DNA of 64,000 bases from TMP-24 sp041397305 (GCA_041397305.1 JAWKWX010000002.1:310001-374000); one strand, 5' to 3'; shown: positions 33,739 to 42,964, numbered from the stretch's first letter. The notes: generated from the sequence alone by a model not told the origin. Numbers and translations are program-made.

Positions 33739-34527
33739 CTATTCGGCGCTGAAGGCTGACCGTCTGGCCGAAAAACCGGTGTCACGGTCCACGCCGGGAG
33801 CAAACGCGAGCGCATCCTGCGCCGGGAGACTTGTCCCGACGCCAATGGTGGCAAGAAGCGCCCGGCGCCGGTTGTCGGCGAGCCGATCGGTACAGACCGG
33901 CCCGTCCGTTGCAGTGCCCCGCGTGGCGATCAGATCGCGGAAGCTTTGCGAAAGCGCGGCGCGCCCGTGGGCGAGCGAAAGGCTGGGCGGTCCCGCGAAG
34001 AGCCTGGAGATGGTCGAACGGACGCGGGCAAACATTGCATCCGCCGTCGCCGTGGTGGGCAGAGCGAAGTAAAGACCGCGGCCCTTGCCTGCGCACATCA
34101 TCCTCTGCGCGAGGATCAGCGCCGCCTCGGTTTTTCCCGCCCCCGTCTCATCCTCGATGATCGCAAGCATCGGCCCGTCCGCCAGGGCGACCTGCGTCGC
34201 CACTGCCTGCATCGGTCGAAGCCGGACGTCGAAGGGTGGTTCTGCCGACGGCGGCGGCGTATCGAGGCCGGCTGCCTTGACAGCTGCCATGGCCCGCGCA
34301 CGGGCGCCTGCGATGTAATGCTCCGGTTCCGGTCCGCCCGGCTGTGCCGGAAACCACTCGGCGTCCGAGCCGATCCAGTCCGCCGCCGCCACAAACCCGG
34401 GCAACCACCAGCTAAGCTCGGTCGCGCGATCGCGGGACAGATCAGAGAGCGAGGCATCCGGCCAGAGTTCGGCAAACGACCCGCCAGCTCTGCCTTGTCT
34501 GTCAATGCCCGAAGGTAGCAGACGGGG
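33739..34527 (-). pseudogene. cas3: Fragment of a type I CRISPR helicase-nuclease gene (cas3), truncated at both ends
   Basis: The open frame (34527 to 33739) has no natural start and is only about 262 codons, while Cas3 is usually 800-900. It covers the end of the HD nuclease domain (SWWLPGFVAAADWIGSDAEWF) and the first helicase motifs: Walker A as EDETGAGKTEAALILAQRM and motif Ia as GLYFALPTTATADAMF. Near 33832 the match ends after ADNRRRALLATIGVGT, just before the expected DQALL motif; the rest is unrelated. An in-frame TAG stands right before 34527. Motifs most resemble the type I-E form. No other cas gene, array or transposase is visible in the window, so this is a relic. Confidence 0.8.
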
Positions 34528-34610
34528 CTACGTACGCAGCCGTGCGTTGCGACATCTGCGGGTGCTGACCCGAGGGGACCGTTGCCTTGCCGTGAAGGCT
34601 CGCGGCGGCT

Positions 34611-35084
34611 TCAATCAAGGGCGCGGGTCATGAAAAGGCTGTTGGGATCGTCCCGATAGCCTTCGAACGGCGGGCAGACGTTGAACCCGGCCTTTTCATA
34701 AAGCACCCGCGCCGCCTGAAACCCCGGCTGCACGCCGGTTTCCAGGCTGAGGCGGCGAAAACCCGCCGCACGCGCCTCTGTCATCAGATGAACCAGCATC
34801 CTACGTGCCAGCCCCCGGCCGCGCTCCTCGGCCAGGATATGCATCGACTTGATCTCGGCATGGGTCGCATCAATCCGCTTGAAGGCGCCCATGCCGATGG
34901 CGCGGCCCGCATCGCGCATCACGAAGAAGGAAATGTCGGGCCGGTCGAGTTCGGACGCATCCATCATATGGATGCTCTCGGGCGGGGTTTCTTCATGCAT
35001 TGCGGCGGTATGGCGTTGAAACAGCAGCGAAAGCTCGGGCTGGGCAGGGCTTTCGCGGAGGATGACAACGCCTGCGTCGCTCAT
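34611..35084 (-). CDS. GNAT family N-acetyltransferase
   Basis: A 157-residue acetyltransferase. The acetyl-CoA loop is visible as ERGRGLARRMLVHLM, preceded by the strand AEIKSMHILAE and followed by RRLSLETGVQPGFQAARVLYEKAGF. This spacing resembles the small PA4866/YjgM-like group that acetylates amino acids or aminoglycoside-like amines. Its ATG overlaps the stop of the periplasmic protein gene upstream (35081) by 4 bases. Substrate unknown. Confidence 0.88.
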   Translation of the reverse strand: MSDAGVVILRESPAQPELSLLFQRHTAAMHEETPPESIHMMDASELDRPDISFFVMRDAGRAIGMGAFKRIDATHAEIKSMHILAEERGRGLARRMLVHLMTEARAAGFRRLSLETGVQPGFQAARVLYEKAGFNVCPPFEGYRDDPNSLFMTRALD

Positions 35085-36544
35085 TGGCCACCCATCATCG
35101 CCGCCATGTCCACGCCGTTGACCAGAAGCGCGCCCGCTTCGGTCATCTCGATCTCCCAGACCAGTTCACCATCGGCGCCGGGCCTGGCCATGCCGCCCGC
35201 CATTCCGACAGCCATCATCGCCTGTCCGCCCAGTTCCGGCGGCGCCGATTGCAGGGCCTTCTGGATCGCCTCGATCCCGACGAGCGTCAGCTTCGCCGTC
35301 CCGACCGGTGCGGGTTGCCCGGGGCCCGCCGCCAGCGCCGCCTGATAGGTCAGCCTGTAGTCGGGCGCCACGACAGCGCCCGGCGCGAGCGTGATATCGA
35401 CCGTCCCGTCCGGAAGCAGGGCGGACAGAAGCTGCCCCTCGAACCCCTCCGGCGGCGCGGCACCGTCGGGCAGGTCGAGAAGCCCCAGCCCCAGCGCCGC
35501 GCCCGCCGCCGCGTCGAAACCGCTCGCCGCGAAATCGAGGCTCGCCTCGGTCGGCACCAAAGTGGCGGCGAAAGGCGGCACCAACCCTTCGGGGAGGGCG
35601 AGGCCCTTCACCGTCAGCGCCTCGCGGACCTTGCCGTCGGCGACGAGGCCATTCATGTCGAGAGCGACACCAAGCTCATCGGCCGAGAACGGCCCCACCG
35701 GCGTGTCCACCGCCACCGTCCGGTAGGCGCCGTCCATGGTCACGTTGCCGAAAAGCGGCAAAGCCTTCTCGATCAAGGGTTTCAGCGAGGCGCGATCGGC
35801 CTTGATCAGTTCCTCGCTCGGGTGAGCGACGAACCAGGACGACAGCCCGAGGAGCGCGGCAGGCTGATAGTCGGTGGTCGCAATGTCGAACTTGCCGTCA
35901 GCGATCGTGCCCGTGATGGTGATCGGCCCCTGCGGGGCGCCCGGTATCGTCAGGGAAAAGCTTCCCTCGCTTATCGTCTGGGTGTATCGGCCGTCAACGC
36001 CTGCCGAGCCGCTCGTCGCACCACCATTCATCACTATGGATTTGACCCTGCTGGTGCCGACCATCTCGCCAAGTGGCCCGCCAACCTGGGACTGGGACTT
36101 GGCAACATCCGCCATTTCCATGTGCATGGTCCGCGACGCGCCGAGCGCCTCATCGAATAGGCCAGACAGTTTCACCGACCCGTAATTGGTCTCCGTCTTG
36201 GCCTGCCCGCCTTCTCCGTTTGGCAAGGTGTAGTCCAGCGACACCGGCTGATTCAGCTGATAGGACCAGGTGCCGTCGCCCTGATCAGTCAGTTGCAGCC
36301 GCAACGGCGAAACCGACGCCTCGAGTTTGTCGAGCGGAGCCTTCGCCAGAAGCAGCGCGAGATCGAGCTTCACGCCGTAGCTTTCGCCCTCGGGCGCGAC
36401 GGTGACAACACCGGCCGTGGTGCCGAGATAGGCTTGAAAGAGCGCTGTCAACTCATCCGCGCCCGCCTGGGTCGCGGGTCCGGCGAAGGCAAGAGCCGGA
36501 GTGAAAAGCGCGCTGGTGAGAAGAAAAGTACGGAAGACCCGCAT
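35081..36544 (-). CDS. Exported DUF2125-like periplasmic protein
   Basis: A 487-residue exported protein. Residues 1-21 (RVFRTFLLTSALFTPALAFA) form a signal peptide. The mature part is rich in beta-strand repeats (GQYxQ, TITGTIADGKFDIATTDYQ) with no cysteines and no membrane anchor other than the signal. I read it as related to the DUF2125 family common in alphaproteobacteria, but the similarity is general. The operon with a GNAT protein gives no clear role. Confidence 0.6.
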   Translation of the reverse strand: MRVFRTFLLTSALFTPALAFAGPATQAGADELTALFQAYLGTTAGVVTVAPEGESYGVKLDLALLLAKAPLDKLEASVSPLRLQLTDQGDGTWSYQLNQPVSLDYTLPNGEGGQAKTETNYGSVKLSGLFDEALGASRTMHMEMADVAKSQSQVGGPLGEMVGTSRVKSIVMNGGATSGSAGVDGRYTQTISEGSFSLTIPGAPQGPITITGTIADGKFDIATTDYQPAALLGLSSWFVAHPSEELIKADRASLKPLIEKALPLFGNVTMDGAYRTVAVDTPVGPFSADELGVALDMNGLVADGKVREALTVKGLALPEGLVPPFAATLVPTEASLDFAASGFDAAAGAALGLGLLDLPDGAAPPEGFEGQLLSALLPDGTVDITLAPGAVVAPDYRLTYQAALAAGPGQPAPVGTAKLTLVGIEAIQKALQSAPPELGGQAMMAVGMAGGMARPGADGELVWEIEMTEAGALLVNGVDMAAMMGGQ

Positions 36545-36596
36545 CGAATGCCTTTCGGAAAACAGGGCCCGCCTGACGGCGGGTCAAAGGGAGGGG

Positions 36597-36908
36597 TCAG
36601 TGGGTCCAGACTTCCTTGCGGTCGGTCGCGAAGTTCTCGCCATAGCCGCGCGGCCGAACATTGGGCCTGCGGGCATGAGGCAGCGTGACGCTGTAGTCGA
36701 TCCCGTTCGCCTGGGCATAGGCCTCCGCCGCCTCGCGGCTTTCGAAGCGCAGCCGCACCTGGGCCTGTGTATCGCCCGACCCGGTCCAGCCCATCAGCGG
36801 ATCGACCTCGCGCGCCTCGCCCGGGGCGAATTCCAGAACCCATTGATGGGTCTTCGCGGTGCCGGACTGCATCGCGGTCCTGGCCGGCTGGTAGATACGT
36901 GCGCGCAT
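36597..36908 (-). CDS. NDUFS4-like (18 kDa) complex I accessory subunit
   Basis: A 103-residue protein beginning MRARIYQPARTAMQSG and containing WVLEFAPGEAREVDPLMGW, SREAAEAYAQANGIDYSV and the ending FATDRKEVWTH. These are the signatures of the ETC_C1_NDUFA4 family, the alphaproteobacterial counterpart of mitochondrial NDUFS4, which binds the NADH-dehydrogenase arm of complex I. It is found mainly in alphaproteobacteria, supporting the taxonomic call. It lies apart from the main nuo operon, as usual. Confidence 0.93.
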   Translation of the reverse strand: MRARIYQPARTAMQSGTAKTHQWVLEFAPGEAREVDPLMGWTGSGDTQAQVRLRFESREAAEAYAQANGIDYSVTLPHARRPNVRPRGYGENFATDRKEVWTH

Positions 36909-37010
36909 GGATCACCTCTGGGAACGTTGCCCCCTTATCGAAAAACTGACGCGCTCGCGCAAGGCCAGCCGGGCCGCTGATCGGGGATTTTTCGCCCTGG
37001 GGAGGAAGGC

Positions 37011-37067
37011 GACTGTCGGTCATTGCGGGTGGGGGAGCAAAGGGTGGTGCGGCAGTGACCGACAGTC
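37011..37067. repeat. Unexplained inverted repeat upstream of uvrB
   Basis: GACTGTCGGTCA (37011-37022) and its exact reverse complement (37056-37067) are separated by 33 bp; the match continues inward for about four more bases with one mismatch (TTGC against CTGC). The unit lies in a 330-bp gene-free stretch between the NDUFS4-like gene and uvrB. It could fold as a long-stem hairpin or be the ends of a very small decayed element. Confidence 0.6.
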
Positions 37068-37193
37068 TCTTGCTGCTTGCGGATTCAGCTTATGATGGCA
37101 TTGCGCGAAATTCAACCTAAAATTGAGTAAGGTCGAAAATTTCTACTTTGATCCGCCTTCCGGGCTACCCCGGGGCAAGGCGACCTTGCACCG

Positions 37194-37208
37194 GAACAAA
37201 AACGGATC
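37194..37208. promoter_or_regulatory. SOS-like box upstream of uvrB
   Basis: GAAC-N7-GATC lies 31 bases before the uvrB start. The alphaproteobacterial LexA site is usually given as GTTC-N7-GTTC (or GAAC-N7-GAAC on the other strand), so this differs by one base in one half. uvrB is a frequent SOS gene, which makes the site plausible but not proven. Confidence 0.4.
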
Positions 37209-37238
37209 AAATCTGGGGGGCCCGGAGGGAATCGCCAG

Positions 37239-39416
37239 ATGCCGCATAACAATACCAACGCCCCTGCCCCGCGTCCCGAGGTTCTGACCCGTCCCAAGCT
37301 CGAAGGCGGGCGGCGGTTCGTGATGAAGACCGAGTTCCAGGCGGCGGGCGACCAGCCCACGGCCATCGCCGAACTGGCGGCGGGCGTCATGGCCGGCGAG
37401 CGCGATCAGGTCCTTCTCGGCGCCACCGGCACCGGCAAGACCTTCACCATGGCGCGCGTGATCGAGGAAACCCAGCGCCCGGCCATCATCCTGGCCCCCA
37501 ACAAGACCCTCGCGGCCCAGCTTTACGGCGAGTTCAAGGGCTTCTTCCCCGACAATGCCGTCGAATATTTCGTCAGCTACTACGATTATTACCAGCCCGA
37601 GGCCTATGTCGCCCGCACCGACACCTACATAGAAAAGGAGAGCCAGATCAACGAACAGATCGACCGGATGCGCCACTCGGCCACCCGGGCGCTTCTGGAA
37701 CGCGACGACGTGATCATCGTGGCCTCCGTTTCCTGCATCTATGGTATCGGCTCGGTCGAGACCTATTCGGCCATGACCCAGGACATGGAGGCAGGCAAGC
37801 TCTACGACCAGCGCAAGTTCCTCTCCGAGCTCGTCGCCCAGCAATACCGCCGTCAGGATGCCGCCTTCCAGCGCGGGTCGTTTCGGGTGAAGGGCGATAC
37901 GATCGACCTCTGGCCTGCCCACCTCGAAGACCGCGCCTGGCGGTTCAGTTTCTTCGGCGAAGAACTGGAGGGGATCACCGAATTCGATCCGCTAACCGGT
38001 TCAAAAACAGACTCTTTCGAAAAGATCAGAATTTACGCAAACTCCCACTACGTCACCCCCCGACCAACGCTCCAGCAGGCGATCAAGGGCATCCGGGTCG
38101 AACTCGCCCAGCGCCTGAAACAGCTGCAGGACGAAGGCAAGCTGCTGGAGGCCCAGCGCCTCGAACAGCGCTGCAACTTCGATCTCGAGATGCTGGAGGC
38201 CACCGGCTCCTGCGCGGGGATCGAGAATTATTCCCGCTACCTCACCGGCCGCGCGCCCGGCGAGCCCCCACCTACCCTCTTCGAATTCATCCCCGACAAT
38301 GCCATCGTCTTCGCCGATGAATCGCATGTGAGCGTTCCCCAGATCGGCGGCATGTACCGCGGCGACTTCCGCCGCAAGTTCACGCTCGCCGAACACGGCT
38401 TCCGCCTCCCCTCCTGCATGGACAACCGGCCCCTGAAGTTCGAGGAATGGGACGCGATGCGCCCGCAATCCGTCTTCGTCTCGGCGACGCCGGCCGCATG
38501 GGAGATGGAGCAGGCCGGCGGCGTCTTTACCGAACAGGTCATCCGCCCCACCGGCCTCATCGACCCGCCGATCGAGATCCGCCCCGTCGAGATGCAGGTC
38601 GACGACCTACTGGACGAGGTGCGCCGCGTCGCCGCAGCGGGCTACCGCACCCTTGTCACAACGCTCACCAAACGCATGGCCGAGGATCTGACCGAATATC
38701 TGCACGAACAGGGCATCCGCGTGCGCTACATGCATTCCGACATCGACACGATCGAACGGATCGAAATATTGCGCGACCTCCGGCTTGGCGCCTTCGACGT
38801 GCTGGTGGGCATCAACCTGTTGCGCGAAGGGCTCGACATCCCCGAATGCGGGCTCGTGGCCATCCTCGACGCCGACAAGGAGGGTTTTCTGCGCTCGGAA
38901 ACCTCGCTCATCCAGACCATCGGCCGCGCCGCCCGCAACGCCGACGGCCGCGTCATCATGTACGCCGACCGCATCACCGGCAGCATGGAACGCGCGATTG
39001 CCGAGACCAACCGCCGCAGGGAAAAGCAGCAGGCCTACAATATCACCCATGGCATCACGCCCACGACGGTCAGGAAGAATGTCGAGGATGTGCTCGCGGG
39101 CCTCTGGCAGGGCGACACCGACATGTCGCGCGTCACGGCCAAGGTCGACAAGGCGATGGTCGGCCAGAACCTCGCCGCCCATCTCGACGCTTTGCGGTTG
39201 CAGATGCGGAAGGCCGCCGAGAACCTCGAATTCGAGGAAGCCGCGCGGCTGAGGGACGAGGTCAAGCGGCTGGAGGCGGTGGAACTGACCGTCGCCGACG
39301 ATCCTCTGGCGCGCCAGTCAGCCGTCGAGGAGGCCGTGGACGAGGCGGTGAAGGCACGGGGGAGGAGTACAGCGGGACGGGCTGGGCAGAGGGGTGGGAA
39401 GCGGCGGAGGGGGTAG
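37239..39416 (+). CDS. uvrB: UvrABC system protein B (excinuclease subunit B)
   Basis: A 725-residue DNA repair helicase. Walker A GATGTGKT (about residue 66), the DNA-clamping beta-hairpin YYDYYQPEAYVARTD and the helicase motif DEVRRVAAAGYRTLVTTLTK are present; the C-terminal UVR domain that contacts UvrC is NLEFEEAARLRDEVKRLE. After the N-terminal 30 residues the sequence starts as in other UvrB proteins; the first residues PHNNTNAPAPRPE are a longer leader often seen in alphaproteobacteria. UvrB loads at DNA lesions with UvrA and recruits UvrC for incision. Monocistronic. Confidence 0.97.
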   Translation: MPHNNTNAPAPRPEVLTRPKLEGGRRFVMKTEFQAAGDQPTAIAELAAGVMAGERDQVLLGATGTGKTFTMARVIEETQRPAIILAPNKTLAAQLYGEFKGFFPDNAVEYFVSYYDYYQPEAYVARTDTYIEKESQINEQIDRMRHSATRALLERDDVIIVASVSCIYGIGSVETYSAMTQDMEAGKLYDQRKFLSELVAQQYRRQDAAFQRGSFRVKGDTIDLWPAHLEDRAWRFSFFGEELEGITEFDPLTGSKTDSFEKIRIYANSHYVTPRPTLQQAIKGIRVELAQRLKQLQDEGKLLEAQRLEQRCNFDLEMLEATGSCAGIENYSRYLTGRAPGEPPPTLFEFIPDNAIVFADESHVSVPQIGGMYRGDFRRKFTLAEHGFRLPSCMDNRPLKFEEWDAMRPQSVFVSATPAAWEMEQAGGVFTEQVIRPTGLIDPPIEIRPVEMQVDDLLDEVRRVAAAGYRTLVTTLTKRMAEDLTEYLHEQGIRVRYMHSDIDTIERIEILRDLRLGAFDVLVGINLLREGLDIPECGLVAILDADKEGFLRSETSLIQTIGRAARNADGRVIMYADRITGSMERAIAETNRRREKQQAYNITHGITPTTVRKNVEDVLAGLWQGDTDMSRVTAKVDKAMVGQNLAAHLDALRLQMRKAAENLEFEEAARLRDEVKRLEAVELTVADDPLARQSAVEEAVDEAVKARGRSTAGRAGQRGGKRRRG

Positions 39417-39666
39417 CCAGCATACGCAGTATGGCGCGGCGGTGGCCCGGTGATCAACCGCCGCAGGGGTTACACAAGCGGGTAGTGTCTCGCAACTTGC
39501 GCTTCGGCGCCCCGTCCCCCCAGAGGACCGAACGCCAACGCACCGGTGGCGCGTTGGCCGGTCTGATTGGTGCTGGCGCAAGGCAGCGCCAAGGGGTGAG
39601 ACGGGATGGACATCAACATGAACCTTCGTTTACCTTCGTAAATTCAGTTCTCCTGTGGGGTGCATC
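39417..39666. other. Gap after uvrB with one hairpin
   Basis: GCCAACGC (39534-39541) and GCGTTGGC (39551-39558) form an 8-bp stem. No T-run follows. Nothing else coding or RNA-like was recognised; the end (TTTACCTTCGTAAATTCAG) is AT-rich and may hold the promoter of the small gene at 39667. Confidence 0.4.
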
Positions 39667-39813
39667 ATGCGAATCCTGTTCGTCATTCTGGCCCTGTCGT
39701 TCCAGGTCGCTCCCGATGTCGCGGCGGCACATGGGGGCGGTTGCCGCAAAAGCTCGCCGCCCGGCCAGTGCTGCCATATGGACAACAGCGTCGGCAGGGT
39801 TCACTGCCACTGA
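39667..39813 (+). CDS. Very small secreted His/Cys-rich protein (YHYH-like tail)
   Basis: A 48-residue open frame. Residues 1-20 (RILFVILALSFQVAPDVAA) are a signal peptide. The mature 28 residues contain HGGGCRKSSPPGQCCHMDN and end in GRVHCH, resembling the metal-binding YHYH-type motif (HGGG...GCH...GYHCH) found at the end of many bacterial exported proteins. Four Cys and four His in 28 residues suggest metal binding or disulfides. It is single-gene, 251 bp after uvrB, and too short to be caught by most gene finders. Confidence 0.6.
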   Translation: MRILFVILALSFQVAPDVAAAHGGGCRKSSPPGQCCHMDNSVGRVHCH

Positions 39814-40254
39814 CCCGACAGCCGCGCCACCCCCGCGCGGCACTGCCCCCGCCCGGAAACCGGGAGCCGACGCAACAGCGGGCCGGGGGGCAGAGATTGA
39901 CAGTGGGGGCATCCGCCCCCTCGCCCACTCGCATGGACCTTCTACGGCATTCTGCGCTGCGGTCGGCGGTCTTCAGACGACCCGCAACAACGCCCGGCGG
40001 GCACATCTGCAAGGTCTGGACTTCCGGATCGGATCGATTCATCCTCGCTGCATCCGCCTGATGCCGGAACCGGACAGGCAATCCGGGACAACCATCATTG
40101 ATGAGTGGCACATGAAAACCATCTTCAGCCGCGAACGCCGTCCTGGCCCTGTCTGCGCCCTGCTGTTGAAGCAGGGCTGACCAGAGGCATTTTCCCCGAA
40201 GGTCCGCCCTTCCCGGCGCTCCGTGCGCCATTTCCTGATCTGCGGACCTGACCC
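39814..40254. other. Leader region of the ABC-F gene with two hairpins; no gene recognised
   Basis: The 441-bp stretch has no convincing gene. Close to the ABC-F start are two structures: GCCCTGCT (40157-40164) with AGCAGGGC (40170-40177), loop GTTGA; and an outer AGGTCCGC (40200-40207) with GCGGACCT (40242-40249) enclosing GGCGC/GCGCC (40215 and 40225). The second ends only 5 bases before the start codon, so it could hide the ribosome site. Some antibiotic-resistance ABC-F genes are controlled by leader attenuation. Confidence 0.5.
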
Positions 40255-41769
40255 ATGAGCCTTCTTGCCCTCAAAGACCTGTCGCTGACCCTTGGCGAAC
40301 CTCTCTTCACCGACCTTTCCTTCACCCTTCACCCCGGCGACCGGCTGGGGCTTGTCGCCGCGAACGGGCGCGGCAAATCCTCGCTTCTGAAGCTGATCGC
40401 GGGGACGCTTGAGCCGAGTGCCGGCGACATCACCCGCGCGCGTGGCCTGAAGATTGGCCATGTCGCGCAGGATGTGCCGACGGGGCTGCTACCGCTGACC
40501 CTTCGCGACGCGGTGCTGGACGCGCTGGACCCGGAGGCGCGGGAGTATGAAAGCTGGCGGGCCGACGTGCTGCTGGACGATCTGGCGGTGCCAGAGCCTT
40601 TCCGCGACCTGCCGCTGGGCGATCTGTCCGGCGGCTGGCAGCGCACGGCGCTGCTGGCGCGGGCGGCGGTCGGCGAGCCTGATCTCTATCTGCTGGACGA
40701 GCCGACGAACCATCTGGATCTTGGCCGGATCGGCAAGCTGACCGACTGGCTGGCCGGGCTGCCGCGCGCGGTCGCGGTGATCGCGGCCAGCCACGACCGG
40801 GCGTTTCTGGATGAGGCGACGGGGCGAACGCTGTTTCTGCGCGCGGGACCAAGCCGGTACTTCGCCTTGCCCTACGGGCCAGCCCGCGCGGCGCTGTCCG
40901 AAGCGGATGAGGCCGATGCCCGAGCTTACGAGAACCGGATGAAGGAGGCCGGGCAGTTGCGCCGACAGGCGGCGAAGCTGAAGAATATCGGCATCAACTC
41001 CGGCAGCGACCTTCTGGTGGTGAAGACCAAGCAATTGAACGAACGTGCGGAACGGATCGAGGAAGCGGCGCGACCTGCCCATCAGGAACGGTCGGCGGGG
41101 GCGATCCGGCTGGCGAATGCCGGCACCCACGCCAAGGCGCTGATCGCGCTGAACGATGCGGCGATTGGCACGCCCGACGGGCGCGAGCTGTTCCGGGCGG
41201 GCGAAAAGTGGATCGAACGTGGCGACCGGGTCGTGCTGCTGGGGCCGAACGGCGCGGGCAAGACAAGGATGATCGAGGCGGTGCGCGCGGCCTGTCTCGG
41301 CGCGGAAAGCCCGATCCGCGCGGCCGCGACGCTGATCCTTGGCCACAGCGACCAGAGCCTGGCGCATCTGCCCGACGGCGCTACGCCTTTCGACCTGATC
41401 ACCCGCTTCGATGTGGGCGATCAGGCGGCCCGAACCCTGCTTGCGGGTGCGGGAATCCGGCCGGACCGGCAGGGCGCAAAGGTCAGCACACTCTCGGGCG
41501 GCCAGAAGGCACGGCTTGCCATGCTGGTCCTGCGCCTCACGCGGCCGAACTTCTATCTGCTCGACGAACCCACGAACCATCTCGACATCGAGGGGCAGGA
41601 GGCGCTGGAGAGCGAACTGCTGGCGCAGGGCGCGACGTGCCTTCTGGTCAGTCACGACCGGCAATTCGTGCGCAATGTCGGAACCCGCTTCTGGCAGATC
41701 GAACGCAAGCGCCTGATCGAGGTGGACGACCCCGAACCGTTCTTCGATGCGGCCCGCGCCGCTGGATGA
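40255..41769 (+). CDS. ABC-F family ATPase
   Basis: A 504-residue soluble protein with two ABC domains and no membrane segment. Domain 1: Walker A GLVAANGRGKSSLL and signature LSGGWQRTALLARA; domain 2: LLGPNGAGKTRMI and LSGGQKARLAMLVL; both Walker B boxes read LLDEPTNHLD. The linker (residues 215-275, RAYENRMKEAGQLRRQAAKLK) is the P-site tRNA-interaction region, here short. ABC-F proteins act on ribosomes in translation control or antibiotic protection. Which type this is cannot be told from the sequence. Confidence 0.92.
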   Translation: MSLLALKDLSLTLGEPLFTDLSFTLHPGDRLGLVAANGRGKSSLLKLIAGTLEPSAGDITRARGLKIGHVAQDVPTGLLPLTLRDAVLDALDPEAREYESWRADVLLDDLAVPEPFRDLPLGDLSGGWQRTALLARAAVGEPDLYLLDEPTNHLDLGRIGKLTDWLAGLPRAVAVIAASHDRAFLDEATGRTLFLRAGPSRYFALPYGPARAALSEADEADARAYENRMKEAGQLRRQAAKLKNIGINSGSDLLVVKTKQLNERAERIEEAARPAHQERSAGAIRLANAGTHAKALIALNDAAIGTPDGRELFRAGEKWIERGDRVVLLGPNGAGKTRMIEAVRAACLGAESPIRAAATLILGHSDQSLAHLPDGATPFDLITRFDVGDQAARTLLAGAGIRPDRQGAKVSTLSGGQKARLAMLVLRLTRPNFYLLDEPTNHLDIEGQEALESELLAQGATCLLVSHDRQFVRNVGTRFWQIERKRLIEVDDPEPFFDAARAAG

Positions 41770-41896
41770 ACCTTGCGGCATTTTCACCTGCAACCCGACA
41801 GCAAGATTGCGCGCGAGCCGCGCATGGCCTATGCGCAAGAAAAAAGGAGAGCGGTGCCAGAGCAAAGAGCCGGAGCATCGCAACCAGAACACGGGG

Positions 41897-42964
41897 ATGC
41901 AGCCAGCGATGAACGAAGCCAATCTGCCGTCGGGTGCGGAGCCTGCCCACAGATCCGCGCACCGATCGGGGCGCGACTGGGTGCAGATACTGGCGCGCTA
42001 CCGCGAGCCGCACCATGGCCGCAGCGCGCTGGAGCTGGGACTGACGCTGGTGCCGCTGGTGGTGCTTTTCGCCATTGCCTGGTGGCTCCTGTCGGTCAGC
42101 TATCTGCTGGCGGCGGCGGTTGCGGTGGTGAATGCGGGTTTCCTCTTGCGTGCCTTCGCGATCCAGCATGATTGCGGGCATGCCTCTTTCTTCCGCAGTC
42201 GCGGGCTGTCCGACTGGGTGGGGCGCGGGCTGGGGGTGCTGACGCTGACGCCCTACGATGTCTGGCGGCGGTCGCATTCCATCCACCATGCCTCCTCCGG
42301 CAATCTCGACAAACGCGGCATTGGCGATGTGATGACGCTGACGGTCGAGGAATATTACGCCCTGTCGAAATGGGGGCGGCTGCGCTACCGGCTCTACCGC
42401 AACCCGCTGGTGCTGTTCGGGCTCGGACCGGCCTACCTTTTCATCCTGCAGAACCGTTTGCCGATCGGCTTCATGCGCGCGGGCTGGAGCTACTGGACAA
42501 GCGCGATGGCCACCAATGCCGCAATCGCGCTTGGCCTCGGGCTGATGATCTGGTGGGGCGGGTTCATGCCCCTGTTGCTGGTCTGGCTGCCGACCGCGCT
42601 GATCGCCGCGACGCTTGGCGTCTGGCTCTTCTATGTCCAGCACCAGTTCGAGGAGACCCACTGGAAACAGGGCGAGGATTGGCAGCTGCATGATGCCGCG
42701 CTTGAAGGCTCGTCCCACTACGTCCTGCCCGCGCCGCTGCGCTGGATCACGGCGAATATCGGCATCCACCATGTCCACCACCTTTATAGCCGCATCCCCT
42801 TCTACCGGCTGCCGGAGGTGCTGCGCGATCATCCGGTGCTGGCGGAGAGCCAGCGCATGACGCTTTGGCAAAGCTTTCGCTGCACGCGCCTGCACCTGTG
42901 GGACGAGAAGGGCCGACGGCTTCTGTCCTTTGCCAGCGCCCGGCGGCTGCGGATGGCGGGCTGA
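41897..42964 (+). CDS. Fatty acid desaturase
   Basis: A membrane di-iron desaturase, 355 residues from the ATG at 41897. The three His boxes are HDCGH (box 1), HSIHH (box 2) and HHVHH (box 3, in NIGIHHVHHLYSRIPFYRLP), with hydrophobic segments VVLFAIAWWLLSVSYLLAAA and others between them. It introduces a cis double bond into acyl lipids, probably omega-6/omega-3-like or a delta-12 type by box spacing. The start is uncertain: no strong ribosome site precedes 41897, and ATGs at 41831 and 41909 are alternatives. Confidence 0.86.
   Translation: MQPAMNEANLPSGAEPAHRSAHRSGRDWVQILARYREPHHGRSALELGLTLVPLVVLFAIAWWLLSVSYLLAAAVAVVNAGFLLRAFAIQHDCGHASFFRSRGLSDWVGRGLGVLTLTPYDVWRRSHSIHHASSGNLDKRGIGDVMTLTVEEYYALSKWGRLRYRLYRNPLVLFGLGPAYLFILQNRLPIGFMRAGWSYWTSAMATNAAIALGLGLMIWWGGFMPLLLVWLPTALIAATLGVWLFYVQHQFEETHWKQGEDWQLHDAALEGSSHYVLPAPLRWITANIGIHHVHHLYSRIPFYRLPEVLRDHPVLAESQRMTLWQSFRCTRLHLWDEKGRRLLSFASARRLRMAG

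Noticed and set aside
33603..34610. Possible CRISPR array near the cas3 fragment
   Set aside because: No regularly spaced direct repeats are visible; only the broken cas3 frame is present.
38447..40180. A 577-codon plus-strand frame across the end of uvrB
   Set aside because: Out of frame with uvrB, begins inside it, and matches nothing.
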